This document shows positions 16,338 through 24,961 of a stretch of 40,109 bases of DNA, in pieces. The stretch's first letter is position 1. Every line of letters begins with the position of its first letter. The notes under the pieces were generated by a model. That model worked only from the letters and a program-made list of their open reading frames with translations. It was not told the origin of the DNA and ran no database searches. Source of the DNA: Lentisphaerota bacterium (GTDB lineage Bacteria; Verrucomicrobiota; Lentisphaeria; Victivallales; Victivallaceae); assembly GCA_015061575.1 (NCBI GenBank), contig SUWF01000025.1, positions 1-40,109 of the forward strand. Reading direction: 5' to 3'. The position numbers and the translations under genes were made by a program.

Positions 16338-16350
16338 ATAACTTTGCTCC

Positions 16351-19300
16351 TCAGCGTACATTCAACGGCCAGCTGGCCGGCCAAATCGGTGCATTGAGTT
16401 GGCGTTTGGTAATTTCCTGGTGGATTTTTTGCGCAAGTTCGCTGGTTTTGCGGGTATCCAGCGGCACAAAAAATACCGTTCCGCAAGTCAGATTTTTACG
16501 CTGCAGCAGTGTGGTGCGGTTTTCTACGATCCAGCCCTGGCGGCCACTGCGGTCCGGCGGCGTAAAGATCCATATTTCATCAATATTATCCATGGCGGCA
16601 AAATTGTGCAGACGGTATTTTTGCTGATTATCCGGCAGGATGATGCCGCCGGGAGTCAGCGCACGTTCCAGGGCAAGTTGGTGGAAGCGGCGGGCAAGAT
16701 TTTTATTTTCTGAAATAGTTGCCGGATCAAAATTCCGGAAAAACTCCTGCAGCTTTTTCAACAGATGCGGGTGTTCGATCTCCAACGTGGGCAGATACCA
16801 TTTATCGTACATATTTATGGCTATATTATCCAGTTCCACGCTGTAAAAGTTGACCATTGGCGTGTACAAACTGGATATAGCTGGCAGAAAATCCAGCAAT
16901 TTTCTGGTCAGCAATGCCCGGGACAATACATTCATTGAATCGGCTTTTTTCAGCTTGTCCAGCAAGGTGAATATCACATTTTCCAGCCGCTTGGGGGTAT
17001 CGGCTTTTTTGATTTCAAAAATCGCTTCATCCAGCAGTTTTCCATGCTGAGATTTTGGTGCCCGGCTGCTGGTCAGCGGCATATTGTGCAGCTTGGTGAA
17101 AGCTGCCGGTAAAGCCAATTCAGCTATCCGGCCGGGATAGAAAAAGAATTTGTTGTCATTGGCCCGGGCGATTTTTATCGGCAAAAATTTACCTTCTTCG
17201 CCCGGCGATAAGATCACACTCATAGCAATGGCCTTAGGTATCCGGGAGTTCATACCTTTATCCAATATCGGCTGTTCACTGGAATAAAAACGCCATATCG
17301 TCCCTTCAATATCCGAAAATACCAGCTCATAGCAGTCAAAGGCGATTTTCAACTCATTGATCAGTTTATCAAGCTGCTGACGGTATTTATCCAAAAAGTA
17401 TTTATCCGGCATGAGCCGGAGCGCATCCTGAACTGCTGGCGTATTTTGCATGTTGAATGGCTGCCGGAGCATAAAATTTTCCAATTCTTTGTGGCTGCTG
17501 AGGTAAGACGGTATTTCTATAGCAGCAGCCAGCGCCTGGGCTTGCGGCAGGTTCTGCAACGCTTTGCGCCATGTTCCGGCGGCCAGATCCGGGGCATTTT
17601 CCGGCAGACTGGCCAACGTTGCACAGTACTTTATAAAACTGACAGGCCGGTTCAATTCTTCCAGCAGTTTGATCCGTTGATTACAACTTTCCAGTCGCTT
17701 TTTTATAGCCTGACAGCGCATCTGCAGCAATTTAAGCCGTCCATCCCGCAGGGCCGGAGTGACCTGGCGGGCCTGTTGACCCAAACTTTCACCCTGCTGA
17801 TGCAGCTCGTTGACCTGCTGGAGTATTGATTGATACTCACGTTGAGTGCTAAATTGGAGGTCTTCAAATTTCTGCAGCTGCTTTATTATTTTGTCAAGAT
17901 CAGCAGTAAATTGCTGATCCAGTTGATTCTGCCGGCGGCTTTCATGCTGACGCAATGCCATGGCAAAGCGCTGATACCGGGAACTTTGCTCCGCAGTCAT
18001 GTGATCAATCTGCGGGAGCATAAGCTGGTTAAGATGCTGCATTTCGCTTAAGTTTAAGATTTTGCGTTGGACTTCGTTTTCAGCCAACTGCAGCAGATCG
18101 TTGATTTTAGTTTGGATTTCCTGCTGCTGTTTGAGCTGTTTATTTGCTTCCATGGCCATGGCTTCCAAATTGCCGAAGCGCAGCAGCAGCGGGGTTTGAC
18201 TGGCAATTTCGTTACGCAATTTCAATACCCCGTCATAGTTTTGACTTTGCAGCAGTTTTTGCATGGCTTCCTGATAGCCGAAGAAACTTCTGGTCTGTTC
18301 AATGACTTTGAACAGCAAGAAGAACACCGCCAGCAGCAGTACTGCAGCGATCACTCCATAAATACATTTACGCTGGTGGCGGAGGCGGCTTTCGAGCAAA
18401 TATTCACTGCGGCGGTTGGCTACCCGTTGACAGAGATTTTCTTCCAGCGGCAGATCCAGCTGGCGGAGCGTTTCAAAAATATTTTCGATCCGGGGATAAT
18501 CAGCGTGGTCGTTCAAGGCGCTGATAAGTTCAGTTCTTTTTTGGGCAAACAGCTTTTCTTTGCGCTCATTTTCCTGGTGCAGCTGCAAATAGCTGCGTAC
18601 TTCGTTGACGGAACTTTCTGCGGCATCGTCAGCTTGATAGAGCGGATGCGTGATCAATATATCATATTCCTGCAATTCTTTTGCGACCGCTTCGGCATCC
18701 ATGGCGCTGTAGGCGTTAAAGAGCTGCAGACGTTTGGCGGCCAGCTGGTTTTGCAGTTCCAGCAGCTGCTGTTGGCGGACGGGCTGTTCAAACTGCACCA
18801 GTTTGGAGTGCGGCAGCTGGGTCTGCAGCAATGGGTCGGTCAAGGCCACATAAAGTTTGACCAGCTCGGCACCTTGATTATTTTGCAAAGCTTTTTCTGC
18901 TTCAAGCAGCAGTTCCGATAAATACATTTGTTCAACGCTGTGCAGATTGCTGCGCCAGATTTGATCATTTTCCGGCGAACAGGCGATTATTTCCCGCAGC
19001 AAATTGAGTTTATCGCGGTTATTGCGCCGCCGGGCGATCTTGCGCCAGCGCATGATCAAGCTGCTCAAGCGGTTGCCGAGGTTGGGATCCTGCAATTTTT
19101 CCACGATCGAAAGATCAAATTCGGCTGCTTGCGGACAATTGTAAAGCTGGCAAATCTTAATATATTCAGCGTGAAGATGTTCCGGCAGTGTAAGGCGGGC
19201 AACTCTTTCAGTCAGACTTGGAGTCATTTCGTTGCAGAGTTTCCGGGCGTCGGGCAACAAGCCGCGGGACATCAGCTCCTGACATTTCTGTAATTGGGCA

Positions 19301-19422
19301 TTGACTGTATTGCAGACTTCGGCGTAAGCTGCCAGCAGCTTGCGGCTGTGGGGGCTGTCGCTGTGATCGCAGGAAGATAGATAATTGCGCAACTCCTGAA
19401 GTATATCGTCTATTTTACTCAT
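16351..19422 (-). CDS. Large helical single-span membrane protein, locus-specific
   Basis: ATG 19422 (1023 residues, SD GGAG eight bases upstream) begins MSKIDDILQELRNYL. It lies two bases after the previous stop. The N-terminal 350 residues are mostly helical, with TPR-like helices but no clear repeat. One transmembrane segment is at about 354-373, followed by a long Gln/Leu-rich helical, coiled-coil stretch to about 640. The C-terminal 380 residues are mixed alpha/beta and end in a domain with WIFTPPD..GRQGWIVENRTTLL. I do not recognise a family. Length, coiled coils and neighbours suggest a scaffold that crosses the membrane and connects the channel to the GTPase side. Confidence 0.6.
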   Translation of the reverse strand: MSKIDDILQELRNYLSSCDHSDSPHSRKLLAAYAEVCNTVNAQLQKCQELMSRGLLPDARKLCNEMTPSLTERVARLTLPEHLHAEYIKICQLYNCPQAAEFDLSIVEKLQDPNLGNRLSSLIMRWRKIARRRNNRDKLNLLREIIACSPENDQIWRSNLHSVEQMYLSELLLEAEKALQNNQGAELVKLYVALTDPLLQTQLPHSKLVQFEQPVRQQQLLELQNQLAAKRLQLFNAYSAMDAEAVAKELQEYDILITHPLYQADDAAESSVNEVRSYLQLHQENERKEKLFAQKRTELISALNDHADYPRIENIFETLRQLDLPLEENLCQRVANRRSEYLLESRLRHQRKCIYGVIAAVLLLAVFFLLFKVIEQTRSFFGYQEAMQKLLQSQNYDGVLKLRNEIASQTPLLLRFGNLEAMAMEANKQLKQQQEIQTKINDLLQLAENEVQRKILNLSEMQHLNQLMLPQIDHMTAEQSSRYQRFAMALRQHESRRQNQLDQQFTADLDKIIKQLQKFEDLQFSTQREYQSILQQVNELHQQGESLGQQARQVTPALRDGRLKLLQMRCQAIKKRLESCNQRIKLLEELNRPVSFIKYCATLASLPENAPDLAAGTWRKALQNLPQAQALAAAIEIPSYLSSHKELENFMLRQPFNMQNTPAVQDALRLMPDKYFLDKYRQQLDKLINELKIAFDCYELVFSDIEGTIWRFYSSEQPILDKGMNSRIPKAIAMSVILSPGEEGKFLPIKIARANDNKFFFYPGRIAELALPAAFTKLHNMPLTSSRAPKSQHGKLLDEAIFEIKKADTPKRLENVIFTLLDKLKKADSMNVLSRALLTRKLLDFLPAISSLYTPMVNFYSVELDNIAINMYDKWYLPTLEIEHPHLLKKLQEFFRNFDPATISENKNLARRFHQLALERALTPGGIILPDNQQKYRLHNFAAMDNIDEIWIFTPPDRSGRQGWIVENRTTLLQRKNLTCGTVFFVPLDTRKTSELAQKIHQEITKRQLNAPIWPASWPLNVR

Positions 19423-19424
19423 TG

Positions 19425-21986
19425 TCAAAACTCCTGGGCCGCACCGGGCAGGGGAGCGAGTCTGATCGCCTGCTGGATTTGGTTGGCTAACTCGTTTATT
19501 TGAATAACTGTGATTTTTTTCGGATTTATCCAATAGTTCGGGTCATTTGAAAGCATATTTCGGGCAAAATCATGTATGGATATTGAAATTTTTTTGCCGG
19601 TACTGGTGATTTGTCCGCCATGTTGTTTGAGCTTTTTGTGTATATCTTTGAGCTGTCTCTGCAAAAGCTGCAATTCGTTTTTAAGCTTTTGCAGCTCTCC
19701 TATGCTGACGATCCTTGCTTCCAGGGTTTCGCAATATTTTTCGATCATATCTTCCTGCTGTTCTTTTTCATTGGATTCCAATTCAGCTTTTTCCAGCTGA
19801 TCTTCCCAACGATCTTCCAGTTTATCAGGAAAATTCTTTATAACATCGGCAGTTGCCGAGTTGCGCTGAAGCATTTGGCTGGTAAAAAATTGCGCTATAA
19901 AATCATCGGCGGCATTTTTTACTGCCTGGAAATTGCCTGGTGTGAAATCCCGGCTTTTAGCTTGATTGAGTATCGCCGCCATTTGGGTTCGGCAACTGTC
20001 TTCATCCGGTAAGGTGCTGCTGCGGGGGGCGATTTGGCTGATATACTTTTGTTTGAGCTTGATCTGCATAAGTTTTTGTTGGTGTTCTTCTACAGAATTG
20101 TTCCATTGTTCAAACTCAAACTTGCTGGAACGGAACGTGGCCGTTGAGCAGCTGCCGATCTGCACGGCAGCGTATTTATTGAACAAATCTTCCAACTTGC
20201 CCGGTCGATAATCAGTATTGCCGTGTTCATCAATAGTTATCTGACCGGTGGCAATCAGCTGCAGGTAGCCGGGGATAAACTTATACCGCCAGATATAACG
20301 CCGGTTTTTGAGCTCAAAACTCAACGATTCAAGGTTGTTTATTTCCGGCATTATACAATGTTTGCTGCTGCCGATATGCTGCATGATCAATTTATTATTG
20401 GTATTTTCATAGTCCAGCTGCAGCAGTGGGCCTTCCGGATAGCGCCCTTGCGCTGTCGGCGAAAAAAGGCCTTTTTTAAGACTCAATACCACCAGCCGGA
20501 GCGGCGTAATGCGCTGGATAAATTCACTTGACGGTATGCGCATGGAACCGATTTTAGAAATCTTTGCCTCGATCTTTTCGGTATTTTTCAGCAGCTCCGG
20601 CAGTTCCAGTTCCCAATAATTGCCGGGGGTATTGCATGCCGTAAGCTGCAAAAACTGTACAAATAAATTGAATGACTCCTGCACCGGCAAATCCAAAGTC
20701 TGTGCCGTTTGAACTGTCGGGTCGGCAAAATTATCAGTTGTTTGAACGGCAGTTGCGGCAGCTTGTGGAGCCGGGCAGGGCACTTGTTCAGCGGGCTTTT
20801 CCGGCAGAGCTGCTTTATTTGCCGGAACCGGGACAGCCGGACTTGCCGGTGGGGCTTTTATCAACGTGTCTGCTGCCGGAAGCGGCCGTTCGGATGGCGG
20901 CGTCGGCAGCTGCGGAGCAGTCCCGGAGCTGTTTCCTGAAAATTTATACAACATACCCAGCATTGCTGCCAGCAGTATTATTCCGGCAATTCCGATAAAA
21001 ATCAACTGGCGCCGGCTGGATTGCACCCGCTGCAGACGCTCCGGCTGGGGCGCTTGTTTGTGGGCTTTGACCGGGCTGGATGGCGGCACATAAATACTCT
21101 CCTGACTTGAATTTTCCGGCTGTTTGAGCCGGATCTTGCTGGCGGGAGGCGGAGTTGGAATGGAGGCTGTTTGGCCGTGGCGGGATAATTCATAAAGCTC
21201 TCCGGAGCAACTTTCAGGCAACGCAGTCGGCACGTCCAATTCCAACAGATTATTGGCGTGCAAACGCCGCAGATTATCCAGCAGCGGCGAAAAATCCGGC
21301 AGCATCCGCAAAAAACATTCCGAGGCAGCATTGCTGCTGCTGAAATAGGTGCTGAAGGTAAAATTCTGCCGTTCTGCGGGGGTGAGCAGCGCACAAACTT
21401 CCCGGATCAACTGCAGCAGCTCCTGGCAGCTGATTTGCGGTGTATACTTTATGTAGAACGGTTTAGCCGGATCCTGACGGAATTTTTCTGCGATCAACGC
21501 CGCAAAACCGGCATCGTGCATGATTTTTTGCCAGGTCACCGCCGGCAGCATGATCTGATTGTTCCCTGCTGGCAGCCGCCGCCCGGGCAGCTGGTGCGGT
21601 TCTCCCTGAAAATCCTGACAGAAAACTCCGTCCAGGGTAAATAATTCTGCCGCACCGGTCGGATATTGAGCCAGTTCTTCCGGTGATTCCAAAAGAATAT
21701 GGTGGGCGATCTTGTTATTGCGCTGACTGTAATCCAAACCGTTGGGGGCGATCCGTCCGACAGTGTGCAGCAGCTGCATACCATAGCGCATTTTTATATA
21801 ATAACAACAAACCGGATTGAACTCCGATGGAAAAGCTCCATTGTGCTGCACAAAATTGTATCCGCTGAGATTTTCCAACACCAGCAGCAGATTTGGCGGC
21901 ATTCCGCCGGTCATGGCTACAGTGCAAAAGCCGGCCCGGCCGGGCAGCAGTCCTTGTGGCGATGAGGTGTAAATCAGTTCAAACAT
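19425..21986 (-). CDS. GAP1-N1-like protein with membrane span and C-terminal domain
   Basis: I use ATG 21986 (853 residues); a GTG at 22004 would add six residues. Residues 1-270 resemble the N-terminal domain called GAP1-N1 (GTPase-associated protein 1) in Pfam, as I recall it: ELIYTSSPQGLLPGRAGFCTV, LENLSGYNFVQ, then GLDYSQRNNKIAHHI. A Pro/Ser linker follows, one span at about 328-348, then a second Pro-rich segment (about 355-415, with repeated APP/PAP stretches). A helical C-terminal region (about 640-853) has Glu/Gln-rich coiled coil. It directly follows the GTPase gene, which fits a protein that regulates or senses that GTPase. The function is inferred only. Confidence 0.65.
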   Translation of the reverse strand: MFELIYTSSPQGLLPGRAGFCTVAMTGGMPPNLLLVLENLSGYNFVQHNGAFPSEFNPVCCYYIKMRYGMQLLHTVGRIAPNGLDYSQRNNKIAHHILLESPEELAQYPTGAAELFTLDGVFCQDFQGEPHQLPGRRLPAGNNQIMLPAVTWQKIMHDAGFAALIAEKFRQDPAKPFYIKYTPQISCQELLQLIREVCALLTPAERQNFTFSTYFSSSNAASECFLRMLPDFSPLLDNLRRLHANNLLELDVPTALPESCSGELYELSRHGQTASIPTPPPASKIRLKQPENSSQESIYVPPSSPVKAHKQAPQPERLQRVQSSRRQLIFIGIAGIILLAAMLGMLYKFSGNSSGTAPQLPTPPSERPLPAADTLIKAPPASPAVPVPANKAALPEKPAEQVPCPAPQAAATAVQTTDNFADPTVQTAQTLDLPVQESFNLFVQFLQLTACNTPGNYWELELPELLKNTEKIEAKISKIGSMRIPSSEFIQRITPLRLVVLSLKKGLFSPTAQGRYPEGPLLQLDYENTNNKLIMQHIGSSKHCIMPEINNLESLSFELKNRRYIWRYKFIPGYLQLIATGQITIDEHGNTDYRPGKLEDLFNKYAAVQIGSCSTATFRSSKFEFEQWNNSVEEHQQKLMQIKLKQKYISQIAPRSSTLPDEDSCRTQMAAILNQAKSRDFTPGNFQAVKNAADDFIAQFFTSQMLQRNSATADVIKNFPDKLEDRWEDQLEKAELESNEKEQQEDMIEKYCETLEARIVSIGELQKLKNELQLLQRQLKDIHKKLKQHGGQITSTGKKISISIHDFARNMLSNDPNYWINPKKITVIQINELANQIQQAIRLAPLPGAAQEF

Positions 21987-21994
21987 GATCTTGC

Positions 21995-23839
21995 TTATAC
22001 CCACATATCATCGCTTGAGCTGTTATTGGCAAAACTGCATTTACCGGGCCGGTTCATGGCTTTGGGGTGCAGCGGCAGCGAGTAGCGTGTGCCATTGATA
22101 GTAAGGACTGCCTGCGAATAATTCCAGGGCAGACGGATATTTTTGCCGCTGACCGGATGGGTGAAAAGTATATAGTCATCAATGATTTGGCTGGCAAGCG
22201 ACAACCCGGCTGGAGCTGCTGAAGTTGTTTCCAGCCAATCATTTTCAGCCAGCAGCGATAAAAACGGTGCGGTTACCCAGATCGGCGAAAGCTGCTCGGG
22301 AATCACCCCCAGTTGACCGGATTCATGGGGTGTTGAAAAACATCCCAGACTGCTGAACGGCACAAACAATACCTGCTCAAAAAAGCCTTCCGCACTGTTG
22401 ACGAGTTCCGGCACATACTGCATGAGCAGTTCACGCAATTCAAACGATACATCCACTATGGTATTTTTGATCAATTTACCGGACAGGCTGCTCTGCGGGT
22501 GGTCGATCAGCGGCAAATCCCGCAGATCCCGGCTCAAATTATCCTGCCAGGAATCGTATTTACTGACGGCTACCACCAGCGGTATGGAGCATTTTTCATC
22601 CACATCCATATTGCGGTGGCGGCGGATCCGGGCGACCATTTCGGACATTAATTTGGATTGATCGTAGATGCGGTCAAATGATTGCAGCTGCGGTTCCCGC
22701 TGATCGCAGATGCTGCGCATGTTGGCATCGTTGATCGGGTCAAAGATAAAGATGATTCCATCCGAACAGGCCAGATGGCGGGTGCCCGGATTGATCATAT
22801 TGTCGGCACCCGGCTGAAAGTGTTCACCGGCGTTGTCGTAAAACACAATGTTGCAGTCTTCTTTGCAAGCCGAACTGCTGTTGAGCTGTTTAAGTTCATA
22901 AACAAACGGTTTGGGCAGATTTACCGGTATGGAATCAAGCATGACCATGTTGACATAATCATTGCCGGTAAGCTGAGTTTTGGGCAGCACGGTGACCGCA
23001 TTGCGATGCCGGGAGCGGAAGAGAGTTTCTTCGTAGCTGTCCAGTACATAATTCAATTCCGGATCCACGTCCACTACCGTACAGGCAAAGTCATTGCTCA
23101 TAGTTTTGCGCAGCGAGTTCAGCAGCGAGGCCAGATAGTAGGATTTGCCGCTGCCTTGAGAACCGGCAATAGAAAAGTAATGGGTAACTTCGTCGATGAT
23201 AGACATCGGTATTTTGAGCCGGCAACGGGGACAGGCAACTTCGGTAGCGGCGCAATTCATATCGTCCAACGCCTGACCGAGCGCATTAAAGTTGGTCGGC
23301 GTAAAGCGCAGCATGGCGCCCGGACCCAGCACCGGATCACCGGTCAGTGCCGGATGGCTGGCAATATAGAGCAGCTGTTCGCTGTGAAAGCGCTGCCAGC
23401 AATTCGGGCAGATTATATCGCCATCTTCCAAACCCGGCATATAGTTCTGAAAATTGACATTTTCTATAGGGTCGGCGGCGGTTGCTGTGGAACTGGAGGT
23501 ATTGTTGCCGTTCGCTGCCTGAAAAATTTCATGACAATTTATACAAACAATATCTTTGCCCAGCCAGGAACTGTTGCCGCGGTATTTTTGCTGGCAATGC
23601 TGGCAGTAAAAAATTTGTTCATCGTCATTGGAGGCTGTTTTTTCTGCCGGCGGCTGCTGCAGCTGGATGGCGGCTGCCCGGATCTCCGGCCGTTCGCCGA
23701 CGGTTTGCCAGGGCGTGTTTTTGCCGGTGGATATTTGAGTGTCAGACGATATGCGTCCGCTTGAAAGCATCATGGCGATGTTTTCGAGCGTGAATGGACC
23801 TCTGACCACGTCATCGGTGTATATATAGTATTTGCTCAT
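21995..23839 (-). CDS. GYF_2/zinc-ribbon P-loop GTPase
   Basis: A 614-residue protein with the order GYF_2 (about 1-50, VVRGPFTLENI), first zinc ribbon (C79xxC82..C99xxC102), second zinc ribbon split by a 55-residue insertion (C144xxC147..C203xxC206), and P-loop NTPase domain. The Walker A is AGSQGSGKS (225-233), G3 is FYDNAGEHF with DNAG at 335-338, and the G4-like SKYD is at 426-429. This fits a GTPase of the DO-GTPase type that I recall from conflict-system surveys; nucleotide preference is inferred. A C-terminal beta domain closes it. The stop overlaps the downstream frame, implying coupling. It is the probable energy or switch component of the locus. Confidence 0.75.
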   Translation of the reverse strand: MSKYYIYTDDVVRGPFTLENIAMMLSSGRISSDTQISTGKNTPWQTVGERPEIRAAAIQLQQPPAEKTASNDDEQIFYCQHCQQKYRGNSSWLGKDIVCINCHEIFQAANGNNTSSSTATAADPIENVNFQNYMPGLEDGDIICPNCWQRFHSEQLLYIASHPALTGDPVLGPGAMLRFTPTNFNALGQALDDMNCAATEVACPRCRLKIPMSIIDEVTHYFSIAGSQGSGKSYYLASLLNSLRKTMSNDFACTVVDVDPELNYVLDSYEETLFRSRHRNAVTVLPKTQLTGNDYVNMVMLDSIPVNLPKPFVYELKQLNSSSACKEDCNIVFYDNAGEHFQPGADNMINPGTRHLACSDGIIFIFDPINDANMRSICDQREPQLQSFDRIYDQSKLMSEMVARIRRHRNMDVDEKCSIPLVVAVSKYDSWQDNLSRDLRDLPLIDHPQSSLSGKLIKNTIVDVSFELRELLMQYVPELVNSAEGFFEQVLFVPFSSLGCFSTPHESGQLGVIPEQLSPIWVTAPFLSLLAENDWLETTSAAPAGLSLASQIIDDYILFTHPVSGKNIRLPWNYSQAVLTINGTRYSLPLHPKAMNRPGKCSFANNSSSDDMWV

Positions 23840-23865
23840 AATTTATTTCCGGTTGATTGTATTGG

Positions 23866-24846
23866 TTATTGCTGTTTTGCGCTTTTTTCCAGGCGGCGCA
23901 TTTCGCTGTCAAATTCTTTTTCCAATTCTGCTGCAGCGGGAGTGCCTTCCAGCAGCAGCAAAACATCCAGTACTGCTGAACCCCATTCCTGCGGTTCGGT
24001 CAAGCGGGATATTTTATCTAAATTGAAATATGACTGCATACTCCGTTCAAACAGTTTTTTTATGCCCTGATAATCCGCAGGCGGCAACTCGTTCCATAAT
24101 CCGCCGGCTTGCGGATAATGTTTTTTGAACTGTTCCCGGCGGACATTGGACTGCTTGAGCTGACGGAGCAAAGCAGTGCAGAGTTCGTTTTCGCAATCGG
24201 CAATGATTTTGCGCACGTCATCAAGTATGGCACTGCCCGGAAACGCTTTGGCCAGCGGCAGCAGCATAATGGTGGATAAATTCCGGTACATGGCCAGCGC
24301 CAGCACCCAGTCCTGAGCGGCAGCGGTCGATCTGATGATCTCCGTCAGCGGAGTTTTTTCCAGCAGCAAATAAACCGCATCGATCTTATCTTCCTGTTCG
24401 ACATCCGCTGAGCGGTTGCGGGTGATGCGCCGCAGCTCTTTGCGGAATTGCCGGGCAGCGTTTTCAAACTCACTGAATTTCAACATTCTGCCGTGCGGAT
24501 CATGGAGCGTTTTGGCCAATTGCAGCGGCAAATTATTTTTCTGCTGGTGGGCAAAGTTATAGATTGCACTCTGACTGATCATAAAAACCGGACTGGTTTC
24601 GTAAAAGTCCAGCTTGACTGTGTGGGATGGTTTGACGGCAATACGGCGGCTGCTCCCGAGATAATGGCAAACCAGATTGCCAGAGCTGTCGGTTTTTTCC
24701 AACACCAGAAAACGGCTGGGGGCGTTGGACTGGCCGTATTTGTAATAAAATATCCTCTGAAAATCTTCATTCAACAGCATATCATTGCCAAAGCTGCAGC
24801 ATATACAGCATAATGCAATGACCGCACTGAGCATTATCTTTATCAT
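23866..24846 (-). CDS. Secreted helical protein, first gene of the nine-gene locus
   Basis: ATG 24846 (326 residues) is preferred because it begins with a signal peptide (MIKIMLSAVIALCCICCSFG, cleavage likely near residue 20). The frame is open 25 codons further upstream to 24921, but that extension overlaps the promoter. The mature protein starts with an SLA/SH3-like beta segment (about 40-90: LVCHYLGSSRRIAVKPSHTVKL) and continues as mostly helical. I do not recognise a family. It is probably periplasmic and could be the sensor that couples outer-side signals to the downstream membrane proteins, which is only inference. The next gene starts 26 bases after its stop. Confidence 0.65.
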   Translation of the reverse strand: MIKIMLSAVIALCCICCSFGNDMLLNEDFQRIFYYKYGQSNAPSRFLVLEKTDSSGNLVCHYLGSSRRIAVKPSHTVKLDFYETSPVFMISQSAIYNFAHQQKNNLPLQLAKTLHDPHGRMLKFSEFENAARQFRKELRRITRNRSADVEQEDKIDAVYLLLEKTPLTEIIRSTAAAQDWVLALAMYRNLSTIMLLPLAKAFPGSAILDDVRKIIADCENELCTALLRQLKQSNVRREQFKKHYPQAGGLWNELPPADYQGIKKLFERSMQSYFNLDKISRLTEPQEWGSAVLDVLLLLEGTPAAAELEKEFDSEMRRLEKSAKQQ

Positions 24847-24892
24847 TATGAATCGTCTATTCCCCGATTGAGTTGATGGATCATACTTCCTT

Positions 24893-24921
24893 AAAATATA
24901 CTCATTTGCGCCAATATTCAA
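24893..24921 (-). promoter_or_regulatory. Promoter of the nine-gene locus
   Basis: On the minus strand TTGAAT is followed by two overlapping -10 candidates: TATATT with a 15-base spacer and TATTTT with a 17-base spacer. It lies about 50 bases upstream of ATG 24846 and after the stop of the GHL10 gene at 24962, so it is correctly placed to start the operon. No other promoter of this type is evident inside the locus. Confidence 0.55.
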
Positions 24922-24961
24922 GTTTTTTTATGGCGATACAGCGAATATTTTTTCAGTATTT

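Noticed and set aside
11676..24846. Calling the locus Zorya or a type VI secretion system
   Set aside because: It lacks a Zorya-type OmpA-domain partner, helicase and nuclease, and lacks the tube, sheath and baseplate genes of type VI secretion.
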